The notes: generated by a model from the letters alone, not told the origin. Positions 1 through 4,489 are shown, counted from the first letter of the stretch. The stretch is 6,387 nucleotides of DNA from Candidatus Uhrbacteria bacterium RIFOXYB2_FULL_45_11 (GCA_001791715.1 MGFD01000045.1:1-6387); one strand, 5' to 3'. Program-made: numbers and translations.

Positions 1-8
1 GATATGCA

Positions 9-37
9 TTGACGATGCGGGGGTTTTGGTTTAAAAT
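9..37 (+). promoter_or_regulatory. Sigma70-type promoter for the 111-aa gene
   Basis: A -35 box TTGACG (9-14) and a -10 box TAAAAT (32-37) are separated by exactly 17 bp. Transcription would begin near 44, giving a leader of about 20 nt that holds the Shine-Dalgarno site AAGGAGG (51-57). The spacer carries the block GGGGTTTTGGT (20-30), which also occurs in the spacer of the tRNA-Ala promoter. Confidence 0.75.
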
Positions 38-62
38 CGGCGAGATGTTCAAGGAGGGAAGA

Positions 63-398
63 ATGTCACACATTAAGCAACTCGTCTTGCAATTTGAGCA
101 TGAGTTAAGAGTCGCTTCGGATCTTACGAACTTTTTTGCGAGTGCAAACGCGCAAGAGTCTTTGCAAATCATTATCCAACAAATGGGTTTGGAGATGCTG
201 CGACGCATAAGATCAAATGAGAGTCTTGAGGAACTTGCTGCTGCATTGCGTACCATTCATTGCTGTTTGATAAAATCCATTCAAACAGTTCCTGAACCGT
301 CGTTGTTGTTCGTTCTAAAAAATAGCGCTTCGGTGTCAATGCTATTGTTTATGGTTGAACATGTACAGAATCCGAATGTTGTTGATCGACCAAGTTAG
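63..398 (+). CDS. Hypothetical helical protein, 111 aa
   Basis: I do not recognise this protein. The ATG at 63 is chosen because AAGGAGG lies at 51-57 with 5-nt spacing, the best ribosome binding site in the window. The upstream in-frame TTG at 9 is the -35 promoter box, not a start. The product appears soluble and mostly alpha-helical, with no clear signal peptide or transmembrane segment. It has an acidic/amphipathic N-terminal half, a basic LRRIR patch near residues 46-50, two adjacent cysteines near residue 70, and a hydrophobic LLFV/MLLFMV stretch near the C-terminus. The gene is a single transcription unit with its own promoter and a terminator directly after the stop. No catalytic motif is visible. 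A structural or regulatory role is possible, but nothing in the sequence proves it. Confidence 0.75.
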   Translation: MSHIKQLVLQFEHELRVASDLTNFFASANAQESLQIIIQQMGLEMLRRIRSNESLEELAAALRTIHCCLIKSIQTVPEPSLLFVLKNSASVSMLLFMVEHVQNPNVVDRPS

Positions 399-405
399 TC
401 TGCTT

Positions 406-436
406 GCACCAGAATTTATTCTGGTGCTTTTTATTT
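406..436 (+). terminator. Rho-independent terminator of the 111-aa gene
   Basis: A 10-bp perfect stem (406-415 with 418-427) is followed by TTTTTATTT. It starts 7 nt after the TAG stop. The core, AGAATTTATTCT, resembles a palindrome inside the EndoQ gene at 2013-2031. Confidence 0.85.
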
Positions 437-442
437 CTATAG

Positions 443-471
443 TTGACAGGAAAGATGTTTTTCGATAGGCT
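443..471 (+). promoter_or_regulatory. Sigma70-type promoter for the winged-helix gene
   Basis: A perfect -35 TTGACA (443-448) is followed after 17 bp by TAGGCT (466-471), which keeps the important T1, A2 and T6 of the -10 consensus. Transcription would start near 478. This rules out the in-frame TTG at 443 and the ATG at 455 as translation starts and points to the ATG at 530. Confidence 0.65.
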
Positions 472-529
472 ATTTTCTTCTCGCTTAGCCTTGCACAACG
501 CACAGAATTGCGAGTTGATGGGGGTATTC

Positions 530-1105
530 ATGAGTTTAAAAGAAGAATATTTCGCAATGTCAAATGAGGAGTTTGAACAGAGGGCTATCAAAGCCGCGCG
601 TGAGAATGATTCCTCTATGTTGCGTCTCATTAATGACGCAATCGAACAACATTGGCTTCTTGCTGTCGCTGGGAGTCATCACGAAAAGCTTGAGATAAGC
701 ACAACAAGACTTTGTCATATTACGGATCGTCTGAAACCTTTTGCAGAAACACTTGCATCTCCCTCAAAGCAATATGTTTCCGATTGGAACTTGATGTTTC
801 GACTCGGTTACAGTCTTTTGCAAAGCGATGTGGGTTACAACGCTTTGAAGCGTTTGCGCATGGCGAATATTCCGCATGCAGAAGCTGTACTAGAATTCAT
901 GTCACAAAAGACATCAACCTTCGTAGAAGATATCGCTGCTCATTTTGCATTTGGCGCGTCACAGCCCAATGAAATCATGCGTCAATTGCATGAATATGGT
1001 TTTGTAACAATCCTTGGTAGGAATTGGTACGTGCTTACAGCTTCTGGCATGGTTGCAACACGCCGAATGAAGAAGGAAAAGCAACAGCTCGAAACAGCAG
1101 TTTAG
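530..1105 (+). CDS. Probable winged helix-turn-helix protein, 191 aa
   Basis: The start at 530 lies downstream of the inferred transcription start and has a G-rich stretch (GGGGG, 520-524) 5 nt before the ATG; an in-frame ATG at 518 is the alternative. The N-terminal part (about residues 1-105) looks helical and matches no family I know. Residues about 115-180 read like a winged helix: a helix (AEAVLEFMSQ), a helix-turn-helix segment (FVEDIAAHFAF then SQPNEIMRQLHEYGFV), then a beta wing (ILGRNWYVLTASGMVATRR) and a Lys/Arg-rich tail. This is the usual order in MarR/ArsR-like and archaeal-type DNA-binding domains. It is probably a DNA-binding regulator with an N-terminal sensing or dimerisation region. 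The target is unknown; the gene is monocistronic, with promoter and terminator at its edges. The winged-helix call comes from pattern reading only. Confidence 0.7.
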   Translation: MSLKEEYFAMSNEEFEQRAIKAARENDSSMLRLINDAIEQHWLLAVAGSHHEKLEISTTRLCHITDRLKPFAETLASPSKQYVSDWNLMFRLGYSLLQSDVGYNALKRLRMANIPHAEAVLEFMSQKTSTFVEDIAAHFAFGASQPNEIMRQLHEYGFVTILGRNWYVLTASGMVATRRMKKEKQQLETAV

Positions 1106-1113
1106 ATTCTCAT

Positions 1114-1138
1114 CAGACCACACAGGTCTGTTTTTTTT
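1114..1138 (+). terminator. Rho-independent terminator of the winged-helix gene
   Basis: Stem CAGACC (1114-1119) with GGTCTG (1125-1130), a 5-nt loop, and then eight T residues (1131-1138). It begins 8 nt after the TAG stop. The EndoQ promoter follows immediately. Confidence 0.85.
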
Positions 1139-1139
1139 G

Positions 1140-1168
1140 TTTTCATTTTTGATTACTTTTGTTATGCT
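1140..1168 (+). promoter_or_regulatory. Extended -10 promoter giving a leaderless EndoQ mRNA
   Basis: The extended -10 TGTTATGCT (1160-1168) has a weak -35 TTTTCA (1140-1145) 17 bp upstream. Only 9 nt (TTCCTCACT) separate the -10 from the ATG at 1178, so transcription should start at or within about 3 nt of the start codon. No Shine-Dalgarno site is present. The alpha/beta hydrolase gene has the same layout on the minus strand. Confidence 0.6.
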
Positions 1169-1177
1169 TTCCTCACT

Positions 1178-2449
1178 ATGCGCTACATCACCGACTGGCA
1201 TGTTCATTCCAAATACTCTCGAGCCTGCTCGAAGGACTTGGAGTTACCAAAAATTGCCGAATGGTGTGAGCGAAAAGGAATCAACCTTGTTGCGACGGGG
1301 GATTGGACACACCCAAAGTGGTTTGCCCATCTTGAGGAATGTCTCGAAGAAGTGCGCGAGGGGATTTATCGATTGAAACATGAGGCGCAACCCCTTTCCC
1401 CTGAAGGGAGAGGGGGATCGCGGCGCGAAACGGAATTCATGCTTGTGACGGAGATTTCACAGATCTATAAAAAAGGAGAACAGACGCGTCGTGTACACAA
1501 CTTGGTTTGGTCGCCTTCACTCGAGACGTGTCGAAAAGTGAATGAAGAACTGGTTGCGCGAGGATTCAACATCAAATCCGATGGACGTCCGATCCTTGGT
1601 ATCGATTCGGAAGCGCTCTACACGATACTTCGCGAAATCGATGAGCGCATCATTGTGATTCCGGCACATGCATGGACGCCGTGGTACGCGATCTTTGGAA
1701 GCAAGTCTGGCTTCGATTCTATCAAAGAGTGTTTTGGCGAAATGTCGAAGTATATTTATGCGATCGAGACCGGGCTTTCGTCTGATCCTCACATGAACTG
1801 GCAGCTTTCCGAACTTGATAAAGTCGTTCTTATTTCGAACTCTGACGCGCATTCGCCAAAGAACCTCGCGCGTGAGGCAAACGTGTTCGAGTTCGATGTG
1901 CCGCCGACGTATTCCGACTTCGTTCGTGTTCTTCGAGAGCAAGATCGAAACGCGTTCAAATACACGATCGAGTTTTATCCCGAGGAAGGGAAGTATCACT
2001 TTGATGGATGTGCAGCAGATTTATTCTGCTGTTCGCCCGAAGAGTCGATCAGACTTGGTGAGCGCTGCCCGAAGTGTAAAAAGAAACTGACGCTCGGAGT
2101 TCATCATCGGGTTGAAGAACTTTCCGATCGAAAGGCTGAGACAGTAATGGATCGAAAGATTCCGTTCAAATCGATTATTCCTCTCGCAGAGATCTTTGCC
2201 GAGATTTATGAGGTGGGTTCGACGTCATCGAAGAAAGTTCAGAATGCGTATAGGAACCTCACAAATCAAATTGATGAACTCTCACTTCTTCTTGATGCAC
2301 CAATCGAAACGATTGCATCGATTTCATCGGAACCAATGCTTGGTGAAGCGATTCGTCGTATGCGAGCGGGGGAAGTTTATAAGCAGCCAGGCTATGACGG
2401 GGTTTTTGGAAAAATTCGCGTCTTTGGAGAATCGAAACAAAAGAAATAA
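1178..2449 (+). CDS. Endonuclease Q family protein (PHP-domain nuclease)
   Basis: A 423-aa protein that resembles the EndoQ family of archaea and some bacteria. Characterised members nick DNA 5' to deaminated bases (uracil, hypoxanthine, xanthine) and start their repair. Visible PHP metal-site candidates are DWHVH (H8, H10), GDWTHP (D42, H45), TEIS (E92), H107, PAHAWTP (H164), ETGLSSDP (E197) and NSDAH (D223, H225). A Cys-rich segment follows (C278, C284, C285, C297, C300), with CPKC at 297-300 fitting a zinc site, then the GVHHRVEELSDR block (307-318). The C-terminal helical region ends with the family-like PGYDGVFGKIRVF. Length is normal for the family. Two oddities are a GC-rich palindrome encoding PLSPEGRGG (72-80) in a surface-loop position, and a palindrome over the zinc region. 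The ATG at 1178 has no Shine-Dalgarno site; leaderless translation is inferred. The family call is firm; the substrate follows from the family. Confidence 0.9.
   Translation: MRYITDWHVHSKYSRACSKDLELPKIAEWCERKGINLVATGDWTHPKWFAHLEECLEEVREGIYRLKHEAQPLSPEGRGGSRRETEFMLVTEISQIYKKGEQTRRVHNLVWSPSLETCRKVNEELVARGFNIKSDGRPILGIDSEALYTILREIDERIIVIPAHAWTPWYAIFGSKSGFDSIKECFGEMSKYIYAIETGLSSDPHMNWQLSELDKVVLISNSDAHSPKNLAREANVFEFDVPPTYSDFVRVLREQDRNAFKYTIEFYPEEGKYHFDGCAADLFCCSPEESIRLGERCPKCKKKLTLGVHHRVEELSDRKAETVMDRKIPFKSIIPLAEIFAEIYEVGSTSSKKVQNAYRNLTNQIDELSLLLDAPIETIASISSEPMLGEAIRRMRAGEVYKQPGYDGVFGKIRVFGESKQKK
1391..1415 (+). repeat. GC-rich palindrome within the EndoQ reading frame
   Basis: A 10-bp stem (CCCCTTTCCC, 1391-1400, with GGGAGAGGGG, 1406-1415; one G-T wobble) has a 5-nt loop. 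It encodes residues 72-80 (PLSPEGRGG), between the YRLK helix and the MLVTEIS strand. The composition differs from the flanking DNA. It resembles the short interspersed palindromes of many bacterial genomes that read as PLSPEGRG when they lie inside genes. Confidence 0.7.
2013..2031 (+). repeat. Short palindrome over the EndoQ zinc-site codons
   Basis: CAGCAGA (2013-2019) and TCTGCTG (2025-2031) form a perfect 7-bp inverted repeat around TTTAT. It encodes residues 279-285 (AADLFCC), next to C278. The core is close to that of the terminator at 406-427. It may be chance, or a second small palindromic element. Confidence 0.45.
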
Positions 2450-2463
2450 GCGCAAGACAAACG

Positions 2464-2516
2464 AACGGAAAATAAAAACTCTCTCGGCGCGTCCGAGAGA
2501 GTTTTTATTTTCCGTT
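2464..2516. terminator. Bidirectional terminator, perfect 24-bp inverted repeat
   Basis: Positions 2464-2487 and 2493-2516 are exact reverse complements, with a 5-nt loop (CGCGT). Each arm pairs a GC-containing stem (ACTCTCTCGG/CCGAGAGAGT) with an A- or T-rich tract, so the hairpin ends in TTTTTATTTT in either direction. It lies 14 nt after the EndoQ stop, and its right edge reaches the stop codon of the convergent Lys/Ala/Pro peptide gene, so it should end transcription from both sides. Confidence 0.92.
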
Positions 2517-2620
2517 TAACGCTTCTTTGCTTTCTTAGCTGCTTTCTTTTTTGGAGCTGCTTTCTTTTTTGCTGCTTTCTTTGGAGCTGCTTTCTTAGCT
2601 GCTTTCTTTTTAGCTGCCAT
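2516..2620 (-). CDS. Lys/Ala/Pro-rich histone-H1-tail-like peptide, 34 aa
   Basis: This very short gene encodes 17 Lys, 13 Ala, 2 Pro, 1 Arg and the initial Met, and nothing else. The pattern repeats KKKAA, KKAAP and KKAA and ends KKR. A Shine-Dalgarno-like AGAGGTGA (2639-2632) lies 11 nt before the ATG at 2620, and the TAA stop abuts the shared terminator hairpin. The composition matches the basic tails of eukaryotic histone H1 and of bacterial H1-like proteins (AlgP, Hc1 types), which bind nucleic acid by charge. Such a tail usually belongs to a larger protein; here it stands alone. The likely role is DNA or RNA binding or compaction, inferred from composition only. A low-complexity ORF of this size could be spurious, but the ribosome site and exact terminator placement argue for a real gene. 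Confidence 0.7.
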   Translation of the reverse strand: MAAKKKAAKKAAPKKAAKKKAAPKKKAAKKAKKR

Positions 2621-2621
2621 A

Positions 2622-2759
2622 TTAATATTTGTCACCTCTGTTAGGTGTGAACAGAGCAACGAGACGTCTCATTGATGTTCGGTTAAAAATTACATGCTCG
2701 ATCGAGCATCGCACATTTATATGTGCGCTGATTAAATCGTTTTCGTATGACGCGCGCAT
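2622..2759 (-). CDS. Possible 45-aa ORF upstream of the Lys/Ala/Pro peptide
   Basis: I do not recognise the product. The ATG at 2759 follows GGAGGAG (2767-2761), a strong Shine-Dalgarno sequence placed rather close (1 nt after its last G, or 3 nt counted from GGAGG). A TATAAT box lies just upstream at 2784-2779. The ORF ends with TAA one nucleotide before the ATG of the Lys/Ala/Pro peptide (TAATATG), which would suit translational coupling or a leader-peptide control. The peptide has no transmembrane segment and ends in a basic stretch (MRRLVALFTPNRGDKY). Three palindromes lie within it. It could instead be an untranslated structured leader. Confidence 0.35.
   Translation of the reverse strand: MRASYENDLISAHINVRCSIEHVIFNRTSMRRLVALFTPNRGDKY
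2661..2727. repeat. Cluster of three palindromes upstream of the Lys/Ala/Pro gene
   Basis: GAGACGTCTC (2661-2670) and ATGCTCGATCGAGCAT (2694-2709) are perfect palindromes. Directly adjacent is a 7-bp inverted repeat, CGCACAT/ATGTGCG (2710-2727), around TTAT. All lie between the inferred promoter and the Lys/Ala/Pro start codon, so they could be protein-binding sites or RNA hairpins in the leader. Confidence 0.6.
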
Positions 2760-2778
2760 ACTCCTCCGATCACTTATA

Positions 2779-2806
2779 ATTATAGTACACCTAAAAAAAT
2801 CTACAA
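2779..2806 (-). promoter_or_regulatory. Promoter for the 45-aa ORF and Lys/Ala/Pro peptide
   Basis: On the minus strand, a perfect -10 TATAAT (2784-2779) lies 16 bp after TTGTAG (2806-2801), a weak -35. Transcription would start near 2772, about 150 nt before the Lys/Ala/Pro start codon. The surrounding AT-richness lowers the weight of the match. Confidence 0.5.
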
Positions 2807-3054
2807 GAGATTTTTCACAAAAATAAATTTTTAAAAAATATTTTTGCACACAAAATAATTTTTTCTCTAAAACATTTTTTTACAATTTATTTTTTTCAAA
2901 AATTTTATTATTTTTTTTCTAAAAAAATTATTTTCATTCAATGTTTATGCGGTGATTTTATGTGTATACAAAAAATATTTTCTTTACTTCGCTTGTCTAT
3001 TCTTTTTTATTTTTTTCTTACGTATCTATCGTCGGTGAATGAAGAAAAATAGCC
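2791..3054. other. Extremely AT-rich non-coding block
   Basis: By hand count 2791-2940 contains 19 G/C in 150 bases (about 13%), made of alternating A and T runs. The rest to 3054 is less extreme. No ORF with a plausible ribosome site, no RNA gene and no terminator is seen. Such DNA melts and bends easily and attracts nucleoid proteins. It lies directly upstream of the promoter of the Lys/Ala/Pro peptide and ends at a DnaA box. Confidence 0.7.
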
Positions 3055-3063
3055 TGTGGATAA
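3055..3063 (-). promoter_or_regulatory. Perfect DnaA box
   Basis: TGTGGATAA on the plus strand is the exact complement of the DnaA consensus TTATCCACA. It is the only exact match I found. Weaker 7-of-9 matches lie in the AT-rich block at 2811-2819 (TTTTTCACA) and near 2842-2850. It may bind DnaA; a full origin is not shown. Confidence 0.45.
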
Positions 3064-3119
3064 CTTTTGGAAAAATAGAAGAACAATCGGAAGATAAAGT
3101 AAAAAAATGATGAATGCAT

Positions 3120-3148
3120 AAAAAAAATCTCCACGTATCGTGAAGATT
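3120..3148 (-). terminator. Rho-independent terminator of tRNA-Ala
   Basis: Read on the minus strand, AATCTTCACG (3148-3139) pairs with CGTGGAGATT (3135-3126; one wobble) around a 3-nt loop, and a run of eight Ts follows (3127-3120). It begins 4 nt after the encoded CCA end of the tRNA. Confidence 0.85.
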
Positions 3149-3152
3149 TTTT

Positions 3153-3228
3153 TGGTGGACCAACAGGGACTCGAACCCTGGACCCTCTGCTTGCAAAGCA
3201 GATGCTCTACCAACTGAGCTATTGGCCC
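3153..3228 (-). tRNA. tRNA-Ala, anticodon UGC
   Basis: A complete 76-nt cloverleaf on the minus strand: 7-bp acceptor stem (GGGCCAA with TTGGTCC), D arm (GCTC/GAGC), anticodon stem TCTGC/GCAGA with loop TTTGCAA, 5-nt variable region, T arm CAGGG/CCCTG with TTCGAGT, discriminator A73 and an encoded CCA. The anticodon TGC reads GCN alanine codons. The acceptor has the G3:U70 wobble pair, the main identity element for alanyl-tRNA synthetase, which confirms the assignment. The gene stands alone, with an inferred promoter at 3349-3321, a leader of about 85 nt, and a terminator straight after the CCA. The leader contains a segment complementary to tRNA nucleotides 2-10. Confidence 0.98.
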
Positions 3229-3268
3229 GAGTAAGCGTAAAGCTCGTCCTCGAGATTTGACCGAGCGA

Positions 3269-3301
3269 GGCCAATAGTTTTGCGAAGCAATGCTATTGAC
3301 C
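3269..3301 (-). repeat. Hairpin in the tRNA-Ala leader that copies the tRNA 5' end
   Basis: On the minus strand, GGTCAATAG (3301-3293) pairs with CTATTGGCC (3277-3269) with one mismatch, and an inner stem TTGC/GCAA around TTC lies between them. The first arm matches the tRNA 5' end (GGCCAATAGC) at 9 of 10 positions; the second arm is its exact 9-nt complement. The element is flanked by GAGCGAGG-type sequence common in small interspersed bacterial repeats. Confidence 0.7.
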
Positions 3302-3320
3302 CTTATTAAGAGGTGGCAAA

Positions 3321-3349
3321 AGTTTACCAAAACCCCGAATTTGCGTCAA
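3321..3349 (-). promoter_or_regulatory. Promoter for tRNA-Ala
   Basis: On the minus strand, -35 TTGACG (3349-3344), a 17-bp spacer and -10 TAAACT (3326-3321) form a good sigma70-type promoter. The inferred start near 3314 leaves a leader of about 85 nt before the tRNA. The spacer shares the 11-bp block GGGGTTTTGGT with the promoter at 9-37. Confidence 0.65.
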
Positions 3350-3426
3350 TAGTCTTTTTAGGAGATTTTCAGGAGAATAGCGATCAGGACCATGAGGAGA
3401 ATTATGCCTGCCCAGAAGGACAATCG

Positions 3427-3615
3427 ATGCTCGAACGCGTGATCATCTTCCTGTTCATGATGCTTGTGATCGTGATGACGTTTGTGATCATGTGGCATAC
3501 TACTTCACAGCATTTGGCGGAACTTTTCCTCGGATACATGCCAAGATATTTTTTGCCGCTGTTTCACTCATGGCAGCTCGCGCTTCAATGGTTGCGGAAG
3601 CTGTGTGCGGAGTGA
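3427..3615 (+). CDS. Possible small membrane protein, 62 aa
   Basis: I do not recognise it. The ATG at 3427 has an excellent Shine-Dalgarno site, AGAAGGA (3414-3420), at 6-nt spacing. The N-terminal part begins MLERV and continues into one strongly hydrophobic segment (about residues 5-23, IIFLFMMLVIVMTFVIM), a plausible single transmembrane helix. The C-terminal 38 residues are Leu/aromatic-rich. The last 116 nt lie antisense over the 3' end of the hydroxyacid dehydrogenase, and that tail may simply mirror the conserved gene on the other strand. The GTG at 3313 would give 100 aa but has no ribosome site and lies at the tRNA transcription start. I see no clear promoter or terminator. It is either a real antisense-overlapping gene or an artefact. 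Confidence 0.35.
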   Translation: MLERVIIFLFMMLVIVMTFVIMWHTTSQHLAELFLGYMPRYFLPLFHSWQLALQWLRKLCAE

Positions 3616-4489
3616 GAACAACATTTTTCATACGACGAAGATCTCGGATATCACGTGGATTGCATGCAATAAAGGGCTCGCATTCATAGACATCAAGTCC
3701 TACACCCGCTATTTCTTTATTGCGAAGTGCTTCAACGAGAGCTTTTTCATCAACGATTGGTCCGCGAGATGTGTTTATGAGAAAGGCTGTTGGTTTCATG
3801 AGCCTAAATTGTTTGGTGCTGATGAGATGATGTGTTGATTTGAGAAGTGGAACGTGTAAAGACACAAAATCTGATTCTTTCAACAGGGCATCCAGTGTGC
3901 GAAATTTTGCTCCTGTTTTTTGCTCCAGTTCTTTATTGCGTGCAATATCTGTGTAAACAACTTTCATCTTGAAACCATCTGATAAGCGTTGAACGACACC
4001 AGATCCGATTCGACCCGTACCGATAATCCCAATCGTTTTGCCCACAAGATCGCTCCCGATGAGAAGGTGTGGATTCCACGCATGATATTTTCCGGCGCGC
4101 ATAAATGCGTCTGCTTCAACGATACGATGCGCGAGGGCGAACATGAGGGCGACTGTATGTTCTGCAACGGATTCATTTACGCGTTCGTGCGGAGTATTTG
4201 TAACAACGATTTTGCGTTTTGCCGCTTCTTTTAAATCGATGTTATCGAATCCAACCGCATAGTTTGCGATCATTTTTAATTGTGGACCGGCAGCGTCCAT
4301 GACTTCCTTGTCTATTTTTTCCGTCAGGATGGAAAGAATGATGTCTTTTCCGCGCACGCGTTTTAAGAGCTCTTTGCGTGGAATTTGTTGGTCGCGTTCA
4401 TAAATTTCAAGCGAAACATTTTTATTTGCTTGTAAAAGCTTGATTCCAACATCAGGGATTGATCGCGTAACGAAAATTTTATACAACAT
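3500..4489 (-). CDS. D-isomer specific 2-hydroxyacid dehydrogenase
   Basis: A 329-aa cytoplasmic NAD(P)-dependent oxidoreductase of the glyoxylate/hydroxypyruvate reductase type, which interconverts 2-keto acids and D-2-hydroxy acids. The substrate-binding lobe includes NYAVGFDNID (76-85). The Rossmann motif GTGRIG is at 157-162 with D181 at the end of the second strand, which favours NADH over NADPH. The catalytic set is R242 (NTSRGPIVDE), E271 (GLDVYECEP) and H295 (TPHTASAT). Length and the final GKVPPNAV are normal for glyoxylate reductase-like members, so the gene is intact. There is no Shine-Dalgarno site before the ATG. It lies 39 nt after the PfkB kinase stop and is probably co-transcribed with it. 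No terminator is visible downstream. Related activities (D-lactate, phosphoglycerate, hydroxypyruvate) cannot be separated by reading; the family is certain. Confidence 0.93.
   Translation of the reverse strand: MLYKIFVTRSIPDVGIKLLQANKNVSLEIYERDQQIPRKELLKRVRGKDIILSILTEKIDKEVMDAAGPQLKMIANYAVGFDNIDLKEAAKRKIVVTNTPHERVNESVAEHTVALMFALAHRIVEADAFMRAGKYHAWNPHLLIGSDLVGKTIGIIGTGRIGSGVVQRLSDGFKMKVVYTDIARNKELEQKTGAKFRTLDALLKESDFVSLHVPLLKSTHHLISTKQFRLMKPTAFLINTSRGPIVDEKALVEALRNKEIAGVGLDVYECEPFIACNPRDIRDLRRMKNVVLTPHTASATIEARAAMSETAAKNILACIRGKVPPNAVK

Noticed and set aside
9..62. TTG start at 9 extending the first gene to 129 aa
   Set aside because: TTGACG at 9-14 is a -35 box with a -10 at 32-37, and the strong AAGGAGG serves the ATG at 63.
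443..529. TTG start at 443 extending the winged-helix gene to 220 aa
   Set aside because: TTGACA at 443-448 is a -35 box with a -10 at 466-471; transcription would begin after it.
1517..1999. Long minus-strand frame opposite EndoQ (160 aa)
   Set aside because: It mirrors a conserved gene, is rich in Arg from antisense codons, and has no recognisable domain.
2516..2620. Repeated KKAAP codons as a simple tandem DNA repeat only
   Set aside because: Codons alternate AAA/AAG and GCA/GCT, and the ORF has a ribosome site and a terminator, so a peptide gene fits better.
3007..3330. Two minus-strand frames running through the tRNA
   Set aside because: They cover the tRNA-Ala gene and its terminator, so they cannot be ordinary coding regions.
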